Origin: Microbacterium maritypicum MF109
Lineage (GTDB): Bacteria > Actinomycetota > Actinomycetes > Actinomycetales > Microbacteriaceae
Direction of reading: 5' to 3'
Length of the DNA: 64,000 bases
Assembly (NCBI RefSeq): GCF_000455825.1
Contig: NZ_ATAO01000206.1
Coordinates: 310,001-374,000 of the forward strand
The number at the start of each line of letters is the position of its first letter. Position 1 is the first letter of the stretch. Made by a program: the position numbers and the translations under genes. Below the pieces are notes generated by a model. It searched no databases, was not told where the DNA came from, and saw nothing but the letters and a program-made list of their open reading frames with translations. This document shows positions 44,903 through 54,411 of the stretch, piece by piece.

Positions 44903-45376
44903 ATGAGGCTAATGCAGAACCCCGCCACAGACGCACGTCCCCGCTACCGCGAAAGACTCTCGCCGAGCCTCTGGCTGCTCGTGACCGTCGCGGTCGCCGG
45001 CCCCATGGTGTCGCTCGTCTTCGTGCCGATCGGCTCGACCGTCGCACTGGTCCTCGGCGCCGCCGTATCGGCCCTCCTGGTGCTGGGCTTCATCGCGGCC
45101 ACCCCTGTCGTCTCCGTCATCGGCACGGTGCTGCGCGCCGGCCGCGCGCACATCGACACGAAGCATCTTGGCGAGCCGGTGGCCCTGACCGGCGACGACG
45201 CCCGGCAGGCTCGCGGCCCCGGGCTCCCGGCGCGCGGGTGGCACCTGATCCGCGGCGGCATCGACGGAATCGTCGTCGTCCCGAATCTCGACCCGGACGA
45301 CCCCGTCGACACGTGGACCGTCTCGACACGCACGCCGGATCGACTGGCAGCGGCGATCCGCGCTGCGCAGAGCTGA
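44903..45376 (+). CDS. DUF3093 family membrane protein
   Basis: A 157-residue protein of the DUF3093 family with two transmembrane helices (about 24-42 and 46-68) and a soluble C-terminal domain with LGEPVALTGDDARQARGPG and a DTWTVSTRTPDRLAAAI ending. It is typically found divergent from dut in actinobacteria. ATG 44903 has no ribosome site; ATG 44912 has AGG close by and could be the real start, or the gene may be leaderless. Function unknown. Confidence 0.85.
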   Translation: MRLMQNPATDARPRYRERLSPSLWLLVTVAVAGPMVSLVFVPIGSTVALVLGAAVSALLVLGFIAATPVVSVIGTVLRAGRAHIDTKHLGEPVALTGDDARQARGPGLPARGWHLIRGGIDGIVVVPNLDPDDPVDTWTVSTRTPDRLAAAIRAAQS

Positions 45377-45435
45377 GACGCGGCACGAAGAGGCAGAGCT
45401 GAGGTGCGGAGCCGAGAGGCACCCGCATACGACAG

Positions 45436-45466
45436 CGCGCCCCTGACCGGAGTGGTCGGGGGCGCG
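45436..45466. terminator. bidirectional hairpin between DUF3093 and DUF4193 genes
   Basis: CGCGCCCCTGACC pairs with GGTCGGGGGCGCG (13 bp with one wobble) around GGAGT, between two convergent genes. No T-tract. Confidence 0.7.
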
Positions 45467-45489
45467 TGATACGTCGCTCGGAGGACTGC

Positions 45490-45783
45490 TTACGCAGCGC
45501 ACTCCTTGCAGATGGGCCCGGATGCGCCCTCGTGGTCGAGCTGTGAACGGTGCTTCACGAGGAAGCAGCTCATGCACGTGAACTCGTCCTGCTGCGCGGG
45601 CAGCACGACGACGTCGAGCTCGAGATCGGAGAGGTCGGCACCCGGAAGGTCGAAGCTCGACGGGTTGTCGGAGTCTTCGTCCCCGCTTGAGCCGGAGAGC
45701 TTGTCCGGCACACGCTCCTTCAGGGCTTCGATCGACTCGGAGTCGTCTTCGCTCTTTCGGGGGGCGTCGTAATCGGTTGCCAT
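45490..45783 (-). CDS. DUF4193 family protein
   Basis: A 97-residue acidic protein of the actinobacterial DUF4193 family. The N-terminal 50 residues are Ser/Asp/Glu-rich and probably disordered. The C-terminus has a small zinc-binding-like arrangement with FTCMSCFLVKHRSQL and PICKECAA, that is two CxxC pairs. Many homologues are annotated near dut and sepH, as here. ATG 45783 is chosen; the frame extends upstream without support. The role is unknown. Confidence 0.88.
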   Translation of the reverse strand: MATDYDAPRKSEDDSESIEALKERVPDKLSGSSGDEDSDNPSSFDLPGADLSDLELDVVVLPAQQDEFTCMSCFLVKHRSQLDHEGASGPICKECAA

Positions 45784-45981
45784 GCGGTAGATCTCCACTT
45801 TCATGGTGCGAGTGGGTGGTGCGCCGTCGGGTATTCGGCGGCCATAGTTTGCACGACCGGACGACATAACGCAAATGCTCGCCCGTTCGCCTGAACAAAC
45901 TCACGGCACGCCCAGGGTATTCCCGGCCCGGATGCCCCATGCGTGACACCATGATGAGACACCCATCAGAGGGGCATTCGC

Positions 45982-47031
45982 ATGGAAAACGTCACCATCG
46001 TCGGCACAGAAGCAGGAGTCCTCGTACTCGCGACCGAGTCGGGCGAGCGGTTCGCGCTGCCCATCGACGACATGCTGCAGCGCGAGATCCGTCGCGCCAC
46101 CCGTCAGAGTGAGCCGACGGCACAGAAGCTCGCCGCGAGTCCGCGTGATATCCAGGCGCAGATCCGAGCCGGTCTCACGGCTCCGGAGGTTGCCGAGCTC
46201 CTGGGTATCAGCGTCGACGACGTCGCCCGTTTCGAAGGCCCCGTCCTGGCCGAACGCGAGCACGTCATCGGCCAGGCCCTCGCCGTTCCCGTTCTCATCG
46301 GCAGCGAGGTCGAGCCCGACGCGCAGCCCACCTTCGGAGTTGCCGTCCGCGCCAAGCTCGCGGAGGTCGAAGCGACCTCGGAGCGTTGGGCGAGCTGGAA
46401 GGAGGACTCGGGCTGGACCATCAAGCTCGAGTTCACCGCCAACGACGTCGAACACGACGCCCGCTGGAGCTTCGATCCCCGCCGCAGCGCCCTCTCGCCG
46501 CTCAATGCGGACGCCACGCAGCTGTCCCGCCAGGGCTCGCTGCCCGAGGGACTCATCCCCCGCCTGCGGGCCGTGGACGCAGAACGGATCACCTCTCCGT
46601 ACAAGGACGAGAGCCGCTTCGACTCCGGCGCATTCGGCCCCCGTCTGCTCCCTGCTCCCGACGCCGAGATCGAGGATCCCTCCCTTCCCGAGCGTTCCGA
46701 CGCGGCCGCACAGGACGCGGCGATCAAACGCGCACCGGCATCACAGACGACGAGCCCCGAGACCGCAGACCTTCTCGAAGCTCTCCGCCGTCGTCGCGGC
46801 CAGCGCGAGACCGCGCCGCTGCTGGATGAGCCCACGGACGCAGATCGGGCCGATCAGAGCCCGATCTCACTCTTCGAGGTCCTGGAGCAGCCGGACGACG
46901 AGCCGCAGTCTCCGCAGCCCGCGCCTCAGACGACCAACTCGGATTCCGGCGAATCCACAGGTCGGAGACGTCGTCGCAACGCCATGCCCTCTTGGGACGA
47001 GATCGTCTTCGGCGCACGAACGGACGAGTGA
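45982..47031 (+). CDS. sepH: septation protein SepH (DUF3071)
   Basis: Cell-division regulator of 349 aa that in Streptomyces and mycobacteria binds FtsZ and promotes Z-ring assembly. The N-terminal DUF3071 domain (about 1-170) contains a helix-turn-helix-like segment (LTAPEVAELLGISVDDVAR, near 65-83). The rest is low-complexity, acidic, Pro/Gln-rich and probably disordered, ending in a basic patch RRRRR and the conserved PSWDEIVFG tail. It is a single gene with ATG 45982 after an AGGGG-like site. Confidence 0.93.
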   Translation: MENVTIVGTEAGVLVLATESGERFALPIDDMLQREIRRATRQSEPTAQKLAASPRDIQAQIRAGLTAPEVAELLGISVDDVARFEGPVLAEREHVIGQALAVPVLIGSEVEPDAQPTFGVAVRAKLAEVEATSERWASWKEDSGWTIKLEFTANDVEHDARWSFDPRRSALSPLNADATQLSRQGSLPEGLIPRLRAVDAERITSPYKDESRFDSGAFGPRLLPAPDAEIEDPSLPERSDAAAQDAAIKRAPASQTTSPETADLLEALRRRRGQRETAPLLDEPTDADRADQSPISLFEVLEQPDDEPQSPQPAPQTTNSDSGESTGRRRRRNAMPSWDEIVFGARTDE

Positions 47032-47090
47032 GACCGGCCTGAGAGTGCTCGCCGGGAAGTCGTGCCGGAGAGCATACCGGGCGATCGTCG

Positions 47091-48212
47091 TCAGCGAGCG
47101 AAAGCGCCGAGCCTGACGACGGGGACCTGCCGCTCCTCCGGTGTGAGTGCACCGTGCTGGCCGACCATTCCGCGACCGCGCTGGTCCGCAGCCGTGCCGT
47201 CATAGACCGCCCACGACCCACGCGCGATCGCGAGCACGTCACCGATCCGAGGCGAGGCTGCCTCGGAGACCGTGGGTCCGAAGAGGCCCGCACGCACGGC
47301 CTCCTCGCGGGTGACGACATCGGCGACCCCCTCGAGATCCGCACGCCAGCGCGATACCAGCGAGACGCCATCCGCATCGGGCTCCAGATAGGCGTGCAGC
47401 ATCCGCGGTTCACCACCCACGTGTCGGACGCCTTCGAGGTGGTCCGCTTCGAGCACGATCTGTCGGTTCGGCGCCACATCGACCATCCCATGATCCGACG
47501 TGACCACGACCCCGACGCCCGGGGGCACCCGTGCGGAAAGAGCGGCATCGACGTCCTCGAGCGCCGCGACCCATTCGGACGAGGCGATGCCGTACTTGTG
47601 GCCGGCCTTGTCGACCTCTGGAAGGTAGCAGTAGACGAGCGAGCCCGGATGGGACTGAGCGAGCGCATAGGCGGCTTCGATACGCGACGCCGCTGTGGTG
47701 GCTGCGACGAACTCGGCACCTCGGAGAGTGGCTTTGGTGAAGCCGCTGTGCGCGTATCCGGCGAACCCCACGGCGAAACTCTCGTGGCCGACACCACCGG
47801 CGCGCTCGAAGATCGTGGGAGCCGCCTGCCACGTATACGGGTCGATCCCGTCGGTCTCCCAGCCGCTGAGCTGGTTGACGAGCACGTCGCGGATCGGATC
47901 GAGCACTCGGTAGCCGACGAGGCCGTGCTCCCCCGGCCAGACACCGGTGACGATGCTGGTCAGCGCCGCCGCGGTGGTGGAGGGGAAGACCGACTGCGCG
48001 ACGTCCTTCTTCGCCATCCCCGCCGTCAACGCACGTGCGTGACCGGCGTGTGCCCGCAGACTGATCGCTCCGAGCCCGTCGATCACGACGAGCACGACCG
48101 AGTCTGCGCGCGGCAACAGCGCCGATTCGCCGCGGAGGGCGGCGAGCAGGTCGTCCGCCACCCCGACGACACTCCGGGCACTCGGCGACGCGGACGGTAG
48201 CATGAAAGACAT
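47091..48212 (-). CDS. alkaline-phosphatase-superfamily phosphodiesterase/nucleotide pyrophosphatase
   Basis: A 373-residue metal-dependent hydrolase of the NPP branch. The first metal Asp45 is in VVIDGLGA, the nucleophilic Thr in FPSTTAAAL near 79, EVDKAGHKYG gives further ligands near 195-204, and SDHGMVDV and GQHGALTPEE complete the site. No signal peptide is seen. The substrate may be a nucleotide sugar or phosphonate ester; unknown. ATG 48203 is an alternative start. It is divergent from the topoisomerase A-subunit gene and sits there in many actinobacteria. Confidence 0.85.
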   Translation of the reverse strand: MSFMLPSASPSARSVVGVADDLLAALRGESALLPRADSVVLVVIDGLGAISLRAHAGHARALTAGMAKKDVAQSVFPSTTAAALTSIVTGVWPGEHGLVGYRVLDPIRDVLVNQLSGWETDGIDPYTWQAAPTIFERAGGVGHESFAVGFAGYAHSGFTKATLRGAEFVAATTAASRIEAAYALAQSHPGSLVYCYLPEVDKAGHKYGIASSEWVAALEDVDAALSARVPPGVGVVVTSDHGMVDVAPNRQIVLEADHLEGVRHVGGEPRMLHAYLEPDADGVSLVSRWRADLEGVADVVTREEAVRAGLFGPTVSEAASPRIGDVLAIARGSWAVYDGTAADQRGRGMVGQHGALTPEERQVPVVRLGAFAR

Positions 48213-48256
48213 CCGAGCCAGTCTGACACAGGCTCCCGTATGCCCTCAGGAAGTCC

Positions 48257-50698
48257 ATGCCGAAAACCCCGCCGCCCGAGCCTGTCGAGGAGCGCATCCA
48301 GGACATCGACCTCTCCACCGAGATGCAGGGCTCGTTCCTCGAGTACGCATACTCGGTGATCTACTCGCGCGCGCTCCCCGATGCGCGCGATGGTCTGAAG
48401 CCGGTGCAACGCCGCATCCTGTACCAGATGGCCGAGATGGGCCTTCGCCCCGACCGCGGTCATGTCAAGAGCGCCCGCGTGGTCGGCGAGGTCATGGGAA
48501 AGCTCCACCCCCACGGCGACTCCGCGATCTACGACGCGCTGGTGCGCCTCGCGCAGGAGTGGGCGCTGCGCGTCCCTCTGGTCGACGGACACGGCAACTT
48601 CGGCTCCCTCGACGACGGTCCGGCCGCGGCTCGATACACGGAGGCACGGCTCGCCGCCGCCGCCCTCGCGCTCACCGAGAACCTCGACGAGGACGTCGTC
48701 GATTTCATCCCGAACTACGACGGCCAGTTCCAACAGCCGGCTGTCCTGCCCGCTGCTTTCCCGAACCTCCTGGTCAACGGAGCGAGCGGCATCGCGGTCG
48801 GCATGGCAACCAACATGGCGCCGCACAACCTGATCGAGGTCGTCGCGGCCGCCACGCATCTCCTGGAGAACCCGGACGCGACCACCGAGGACCTGATGGA
48901 GTTCGTTCCCGGTCCGGACTTCCCGTCGGGCGGGATCCTGATGGGACTGGACGGGGTCAAAGACGCCTACACGAACGGACGCGGCGCGCTCAAGGTCCGA
49001 GGGAAGACCTCGATCGAGCCCCTCGGCCCTCGACGCACCGGCATCATCGTGTCGGAGCTGCCGTACATGGTCGGCCCCGAGCGTCTGCTGGAGAAGATCC
49101 GCGACGCCGTGCAGTCGAAGAAGCTGCAGGGCATCAGCGACGTCACCGACCTGACCGACCGCAACCACGGACTCCGCGTCGCGATCGGCATCAAGACGGG
49201 CTTCGACCCGAACGCCGTCCTCGAGCAGCTCTACCGTCTGACGCCGCTGGAAGACTCGTTCAGCATCAACAACGTCGCTCTGGTCGAAGGCCAGCCGCGC
49301 ACGCTCGGGCTCAAGGAGATGCTGAGCGTCTACGTGGGCCACCGCCTCGAGGTCATCACCCGGCGCAGCCGCTACCGCCTGAAGCGGCGCGAGGAGCGTC
49401 TGCACCTCGTCGAGGGGCTGCTCATCGCGATCCTCGACATCGACGAGGTCATCCAGGTCATCCGCTCATCCGACGACTCGGAGCAGGCCCGCACCCGCCT
49501 GCGCTCGGTCTTCGATCTGAGCGAGCTGCAGGCGGAGTACATCCTCGAGCTGCGTCTGCGCCGTCTGACGAAGTTCTCCCGCATCGAGCTCGAGACCGAA
49601 CGAGACGCGTTGCTGGCCGAGATCGCCGCCCTCCGCGAGCTGCTGGGGAGCCCTGTGCTGCTGCGCGCCGCGGTCGCGAAGGAACTCGATGCCGCGGCCG
49701 ACGCGTACGGCACGCCCCGGCGCACGCTGCTCATGAACGCCGCACCGCCCAAGCCCCGCGCCACCAAGGGCGCGGTCGACCTGCAGATCGCCGACGCCCC
49801 CACGGTGCTCATCCTCTCGACCACCGGGCGCACGGTCCGAGTCGACCTCGGCGAAGGGCAGGAGCTCACTTCCCCGGCACGTCGTAGCAAGCACGACGCG
49901 ATCCTGACCACGGTCGAGACCACGGTCAGGGCCGAGCTCGGAGCGCTCACGAACCTCGGACGCGTCGTCCGCTTCTCCCCCGTCGACCTGCCTTCCGTGC
50001 CTGCCACCTCGGTTCAGCTCGCTGCCGGCACGCCGTTGCGCGACTACCTCGGGATCACGACGAAGGGCGAGCGGGTTCTCGGTTTCGTGCGGTTCGACAG
50101 CGATACGCCGATCGCCATCGGCACCGCCCAGGGTACGGTCAAGCGCATCGTCCCGTCAGCGCTTCCCGTGCGGCCCGACCTCGAGGTCATCGGCCTGAAG
50201 CAGGGCGACACGGTGGTGGGCGCGGCCGAGGCGCCGGACGACGCCGAACTGGTGTTCGTCACGACCGACGCGCAACTGCTGCACTTCTCGGCCTCCGCCG
50301 TGCGCCCGCAGGGAGCGCCGGCCGGCGGCATGGCCGGCGTCAAGCTCAGCTCCGGGGCATCGGTCCTCTTCTTCGGTGTCGTCGATCCCGCCACCGAGTC
50401 GGTCGTCGCCACCGTCTCCGGAGGCGACAGCGCACTTCCCGGCACGGAGCCGGGGCGCGCGAAGGTCTCGTCGTTCACCGAGTACCCGGCCAAGGGTCGC
50501 GCCACGGGCGGCGTGCGCGCGCACGCATTCCTGAAGGGTGAGGATCGCCTCACGGTCGCGTGGGTCGGGCCCCAGCCACCGCTGGCGGTCGATCCGACCG
50601 GTGCCGTGCGCAAGCTTCCCGAGACCGGCGCACGTCGCGATGCCTCCGGACAGCCCGTAGAAGGCGTGATCGGCAGCATCGGCCGCACCCTGGTCTGA
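48257..50698 (+). CDS. parC: DNA topoisomerase IV / gyrase-type subunit A
   Basis: Type IIA topoisomerase A subunit of 813 aa. The DNA-cleaving Tyr127 is in [11 protein letters not shown], and the quinolone region [19 protein letters not shown] has Ser89 and Asp93 at the positions equivalent to ParC Ser80 and Glu84. The C-terminal beta-pinwheel begins near 505 and ends [10 protein letters not shown]. It converges on a B-subunit gene, separated by a strong hairpin. The actinobacterial parC/parE-like pair at this locus is distinct from gyrBA near the origin, so ParC is the probable identity; gyrase-like activity cannot be excluded. Confidence 0.92.
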   Translation: MPKTPPPEPVEERIQDIDLSTEMQGSFLEYAYSVIYSRALPDARDGLKPVQRRILYQMAEMGLRPDRGHVKSARVVGEVMGKLHPHGDSAIYDALVRLAQEWALRVPLVDGHGNFGSLDDGPAAARYTEARLAAAALALTENLDEDVVDFIPNYDGQFQQPAVLPAAFPNLLVNGASGIAVGMATNMAPHNLIEVVAAATHLLENPDATTEDLMEFVPGPDFPSGGILMGLDGVKDAYTNGRGALKVRGKTSIEPLGPRRTGIIVSELPYMVGPERLLEKIRDAVQSKKLQGISDVTDLTDRNHGLRVAIGIKTGFDPNAVLEQLYRLTPLEDSFSINNVALVEGQPRTLGLKEMLSVYVGHRLEVITRRSRYRLKRREERLHLVEGLLIAILDIDEVIQVIRSSDDSEQARTRLRSVFDLSELQAEYILELRLRRLTKFSRIELETERDALLAEIAALRELLGSPVLLRAAVAKELDAAADAYGTPRRTLLMNAAPPKPRATKGAVDLQIADAPTVLILSTTGRTVRVDLGEGQELTSPARRSKHDAILTTVETTVRAELGALTNLGRVVRFSPVDLPSVPATSVQLAAGTPLRDYLGITTKGERVLGFVRFDSDTPIAIGTAQGTVKRIVPSALPVRPDLEVIGLKQGDTVVGAAEAPDDAELVFVTTDAQLLHFSASAVRPQGAPAGGMAGVKLSSGASVLFFGVVDPATESVVATVSGGDSALPGTEPGRAKVSSFTEYPAKGRATGGVRAHAFLKGEDRLTVAWVGPQPPLAVDPTGAVRKLPETGARRDASGQPVEGVIGSIGRTLV

Positions 50699-50729
50699 GT
50701 GCTCCGCAGGCGGGGTGACCGCCTGCAGC

Positions 50730-50767
50730 GAAGAAGCCGGCATGGGATGACCCGTGCCGGCTTCTTC
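50730..50767. terminator. bidirectional hairpin between topoisomerase A and B genes
   Basis: A 17-bp stem, GAAGAAGCCGGCATGGG with CCCGTGCCGGCTTCTTC (one wobble), closes on ATGA between the two convergent genes. It is the longest stem of this kind in the window. Confidence 0.8.
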
Positions 50768-50781
50768 CGTGTCTCCGGGGC

Positions 50782-52902
50782 TCAGGCGTCGATCGACTCG
50801 CGCGACAGCCGGTCGGAGGAGTCGATGATGAACTCGCGGCGCGGGGCGACCTCGTTGCCCATCAGGAGCTCGAACACGCGGCCCGCGGCCTCCGCATCCT
50901 CCATGCGCACGCGACGCAGCAGCCGTCCTGAACGGTCCATCGTGGTGTTCGCCAGCTGTTCTGCGTCCATCTCACCCAAGCCCTTGTACCGCTGGATCGG
51001 CTCGTGCCAGCGCTTGCCCGCCTTGCGGAGCTTCGCCAGCAGCGTGTGCATCTCCTGCTCGCTGTAGGTGTAGATCGTCTCGTTCGGCTTCGAGCCGGGG
51101 TTCATCACGATGATCCTGTGCAGCGGCGGGACGGCGGCGAACACGCGGCCGTGCTCGATCAGCGGCCGCATGTAGCGGAAGAACAGGGTGAGCAGGAGGG
51201 TGCGGATGTGGGCGCCGTCGACATCGGCATCGCTCATCAGGATGATCTTGCCGTAGCGAGCCGCATCGATGTCGAAGGTCCGGCCGGAGCCTGCACCGAT
51301 CACCTGGATGATCGACGCGCACTCCGCATTCGACAACATGTCGCCGACCGACGCCTTCTGCACGTTGAGGATCTTTCCCCGAATCGGCAGCAGCGCCTGG
51401 AACTCGCTGTTGCGCGCGTTCTTGGCGGTGCCGAGCGCCGAGTCTCCCTCGACGATGAAGAGCTCGCTGCGTTCGACATCGTTCGTGCGGCAGTCGACGA
51501 GCTTCGTCGGAAGGGTCGACGACTCCAGTGCGTTCTTGCGGCGCTGCGTCTCCTTGTGCGCACGTGCCGACACGCGCGCCTTCATCTCCGAGACGATCTT
51601 GTCGAGCAGCTGCGACGCCTGGTTCTTGTCGTCGCGCTTGGTCGAGCTGAATCGCTGGGCCAGGTCCTTGCGGATCACCTGGGCGACGATCTGCCGGACG
51701 GCCGGAGTGCCGAGGATCTCCTTCGTCTGCCCCTCGAACTGCGGCTCGGGCACGTTCACCGTGAGCACCGCTGTGAGGCCCGCGAGGACGTCGTCCTTCT
51801 CGAGCTTGTCGTTGCCGACCTTGAGACGACGCGCGTTTTGCTCGACCTGGGTACGGAGAACCTTGAGGAGTTCTTGCTCGAAGCCCTGCTGATGGGTTCC
51901 GCCCTTGGGCGTCGCGATGATGTTGACGAACGACCGCACGCGCGTGTCATAACCGGTGCCCCACCGCAGCGCGATGTCAACGGCGCACACGCGCTCCACC
52001 TCGGTGGCGACCATGTGCCCGTCGGCCTGCAGAACGGGAACGGTCTCCTTGAACGTCCCCTCCCCCTGGATGCGCCAGTTGTCGGTCACCGGCGGATCGA
52101 CCGCGAGGTAGTCGACGAACTCCGAGATCCCGCCCTCATAGAGGTAGGACGTCACCGTCCCGGTGGCATCCGCATCCTCGGAGCCGAGCTCGGGAGCATC
52201 CGGACGATTCGTCCGCTTGTCGGCGACCTCGATCTCGAGGCCCGGGACGAGGAACGCCGTCTGTCGGGCGCGGGTCTCGAGCTCGGAGAGCTGGAAGGCC
52301 GCGTCCTTGGTGAAGATCTGCCGATCGGCCCAGTAGCGAACCCGCGTACCGGTCACGCCGCGGGGCGCCTTGCCGATGACGCGGAGCTCGCTCTTCTCCT
52401 GGAAGGGAGTGAACGGCGCGTCGGGACGCTTCTCTCCGGAGTCTGCGAAGACCCCCGGTTCGCCACGATGGAACGACATGGCGTAGGTCTTGCCGCCGCG
52501 ATCGACCTCGACGTCCAGGCGCTCGGAGAGCGCGTTCACCACGGAGGCGCCGACACCATGCAGACCGCCGGATGCCGCGTACGACCCGCCGCCGAACTTC
52601 CCACCGGCGTGCAGTTTGGTGTAGACCACCTCGACGCCGGTCAGACCGGTGCGCGGTTCGACGTCCACCGGGATGCCGCGGCCACGGTCGTGGACCTCGA
52701 CACTGCCGTCGGCATGCAGGATGATGTCGATCTTCGTGCCGTTGCCGGCCACCGCCTCGTCGACGGAGTTGTCGATGATCTCCCAGAGGCAGTGCATGAG
52801 TCCGGGCGACCCGTTCGACCCGATGTACATCCCTGGGCGCTTGCGGACGGCCTCGAGGCCTTCAAGCACCTGGAGATGATGGGCGGAGTACTCGGCATTC
52901 AC
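50782..52902 (-). CDS. parE: DNA topoisomerase IV / gyrase-type subunit B
   Basis: ATPase subunit of the type IIA topoisomerase, 706 aa. The GHKL ATPase region has the Glu41/Asn45 pair in EIIDNSVDEA and the DRGRGIP motif near 72. The Toprim domain carries VEGDSALG and DADVDGAHI, and the C-terminus ends RREFIID. The frame runs open to 53139, but homologues start near NAEYSAHHLQVLEG, so GTG 52902 is used. It is convergent with the A subunit and divergent from the DUF7455 gene. Confidence 0.93.
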   Translation of the reverse strand: MNAEYSAHHLQVLEGLEAVRKRPGMYIGSNGSPGLMHCLWEIIDNSVDEAVAGNGTKIDIILHADGSVEVHDRGRGIPVDVEPRTGLTGVEVVYTKLHAGGKFGGGSYAASGGLHGVGASVVNALSERLDVEVDRGGKTYAMSFHRGEPGVFADSGEKRPDAPFTPFQEKSELRVIGKAPRGVTGTRVRYWADRQIFTKDAAFQLSELETRARQTAFLVPGLEIEVADKRTNRPDAPELGSEDADATGTVTSYLYEGGISEFVDYLAVDPPVTDNWRIQGEGTFKETVPVLQADGHMVATEVERVCAVDIALRWGTGYDTRVRSFVNIIATPKGGTHQQGFEQELLKVLRTQVEQNARRLKVGNDKLEKDDVLAGLTAVLTVNVPEPQFEGQTKEILGTPAVRQIVAQVIRKDLAQRFSSTKRDDKNQASQLLDKIVSEMKARVSARAHKETQRRKNALESSTLPTKLVDCRTNDVERSELFIVEGDSALGTAKNARNSEFQALLPIRGKILNVQKASVGDMLSNAECASIIQVIGAGSGRTFDIDAARYGKIILMSDADVDGAHIRTLLLTLFFRYMRPLIEHGRVFAAVPPLHRIIVMNPGSKPNETIYTYSEQEMHTLLAKLRKAGKRWHEPIQRYKGLGEMDAEQLANTTMDRSGRLLRRVRMEDAEAAGRVFELLMGNEVAPRREFIIDSSDRLSRESIDA

Positions 52903-53083
52903 AATCTCCGAGTCTAATCTCGCGAGTCGTTCCGGCTCCGCAGACACTCCCCGCGGAGGGCCACTCGACGGGGGTCGCGTACGCGCTGAGCGAAACACGC
53001 CGCAAACCGGGCATGCGCACAGGTGGGGCGTGGTTGTATTGACCAAATCCCCCAGCGAAGCCGACACCCGAGGAGGCACCGAG

Positions 53084-53302
53084 ATGAACGCAACGACCGA
53101 ACGTGACACCTCCACCGTCGAGTTCCGCCTGACCGCCATGGATCGCTGTGATTCATGCGGCGCTCAGGCGTACATCGCCGCTGAGGTCAACGGATCCGAG
53201 CTCCTGTTCTGCGCCCACCACGGCCGCAAGTACGAAGAGAAGCTCCGCAGCATCGCGACCAGCTGGCACGACGAGACCGCCCGCCTCGTCGAGACGGTCT
53301 GA
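53084..53302 (+). CDS. DUF7455 small zinc-finger-like protein
   Basis: A 72-residue protein found beside parE/gyrB-type genes in actinobacteria. It has a compact zinc-binding pattern: Cys22, Cys25 (DRCDSCGAQAY), Cys43 and His45/His46 (FCAHHGRKYEEKL). ATG 53084 has AGGAGG nine bases upstream; an in-frame GTG upstream lacks it. Function unknown; DNA or protein binding through the zinc site is possible. Confidence 0.88.
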   Translation: MNATTERDTSTVEFRLTAMDRCDSCGAQAYIAAEVNGSELLFCAHHGRKYEEKLRSIATSWHDETARLVETV

Positions 53303-53361
53303 TCGCATCCTGACGCACGTCGACTGGTCCCGGTCAGTCGACTGCGGTCAGCGCACACGAA

Positions 53362-54411
53362 TCAATCGGCGACGACTCTCCGCACACGTGATGTGAGCCG
53401 GGTGAGGATCTCTTCTCCCACGGTATCGATACGCTCAGCGAGAGTCGTCGCCGACGTCTCTCCGTGCGTCCCGGCGCCGAAGACCACGACCTGATCCCCC
53501 GCTCTCGCTCCTGCCCAGCCTTCGACAGTCGACGTCGTATGTCCCACCGACGTGAGGGTGCGCGTTCCGGCAGATGTGCCGACGCGACTTCCGGCCAGTG
53601 TCGAAGGGAATCCGTCGAAACTGCCGATGCCGATGGTCACGTCGTCCCGCTGGACGCTGATGACGGGCGCGACGAGGCTCGCAGCCGGGAGGATGCCTTC
53701 CAGTTCCGGTCCGTCTGCGGATCGGATGCCATAACAGAAGGCTCCGATGCGCGAGACCGTTCCGCGCAGTTCGGGGCGCCACCAGGACGCCGCCGACGCG
53801 GTCAGGTGAAGCGCGGCAGGGGTCGTCCCCGAATCCGCCACGGTACGGACCGCTTCGAGGAACACCGATTGTGCGACGTCGTCGTCCGCGTCGCTCGCCT
53901 CGGCGATATGGCTCCACACCCCCTCGAACTCCAGGAGTCCTGCGCGCTCGGCGTCGCGCGCGACAGCGACGGCCGCAGCCCAGTCGTCGGGCAGGATGCC
54001 ATTGCGATGAAGGCCGGTGTCGATCTTCAGGTGCACGCGCGCGGGCGTGCCGAGCGCCTCTGCGCGCGTGATGATCCGCCGAAGGTAGTCGCTCGTGCCG
54101 ACGCCGAGGTCGAGCCTCTGCATGAGGGCGTCGTCGATCTCGGCGTCCGTCGACGTCACCCACGCGAAGATCCTGGCGTCGCCGCCGGCGATCCTGCGCA
54201 CGGTCAACCCGGTACGGATGTCATAGCTGCCGAACCACGTGACGCCCGCGTCGGCCGCGGACTCGACGGCCCACGAGAGTCCGTGGCCGTACGCGTCGTC
54301 CTTGAGCACGAGCATCAACGTCGACGGCGCCACTCGGGCGCGTACCGCGTCGATGTTCGCCCGGAACGTGCTGCTGCTCAGGCGCAGCTCCGGACGGCTC
54401 AAGCCTCCCAC
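53362..54411 (-). CDS. alanine racemase-like protein, barrel half with degenerate C-terminal domain
   Basis: A 349-residue fold-type III PLP protein. The Alr TIM barrel is intact: PLP-binding Lys37 and Tyr41 in LVLKDDAYGHG, VHLKIDTGLHRNG with the substrate/phenolate Arg, VWSHIAEAS, and SRIGAFCYGI with the pyridine-nitrogen Arg. The usual Asn in the hxaNSaa motif is changed (HLTASAAS). In the C-terminal domain the linker that normally carries the catalytic Tyr (VSYGxTY) is missing, and the GRxxMDQ motif is replaced by SVGHTTS. The tail VVVFGAGTHGETSATTLAER and ILTRLTSRVRR is kept. It overlaps the upstream Alr C-domain gene by 13 bases. Alone it is unlikely to be a normal racemase. Confidence 0.85.
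   Translation of the reverse strand: MGGLSRPELRLSSSTFRANIDAVRARVAPSTLMLVLKDDAYGHGLSWAVESAADAGVTWFGSYDIRTGLTVRRIAGGDARIFAWVTSTDAEIDDALMQRLDLGVGTSDYLRRIITRAEALGTPARVHLKIDTGLHRNGILPDDWAAAVAVARDAERAGLLEFEGVWSHIAEASDADDDVAQSVFLEAVRTVADSGTTPAALHLTASAASWWRPELRGTVSRIGAFCYGIRSADGPELEGILPAASLVAPVISVQRDDVTIGIGSFDGFPSTLAGSRVGTSAGTRTLTSVGHTTSTVEGWAGARAGDQVVVFGAGTHGETSATTLAERIDTVGEEILTRLTSRVRRVVAD

Noticed and set aside
52903..53139. Upstream extension of the topoisomerase B gene
   Set aside because: Homologues begin near the NAEYSAHHL segment; the extension has no domain and overlaps the promoter of the divergent DUF7455 gene.
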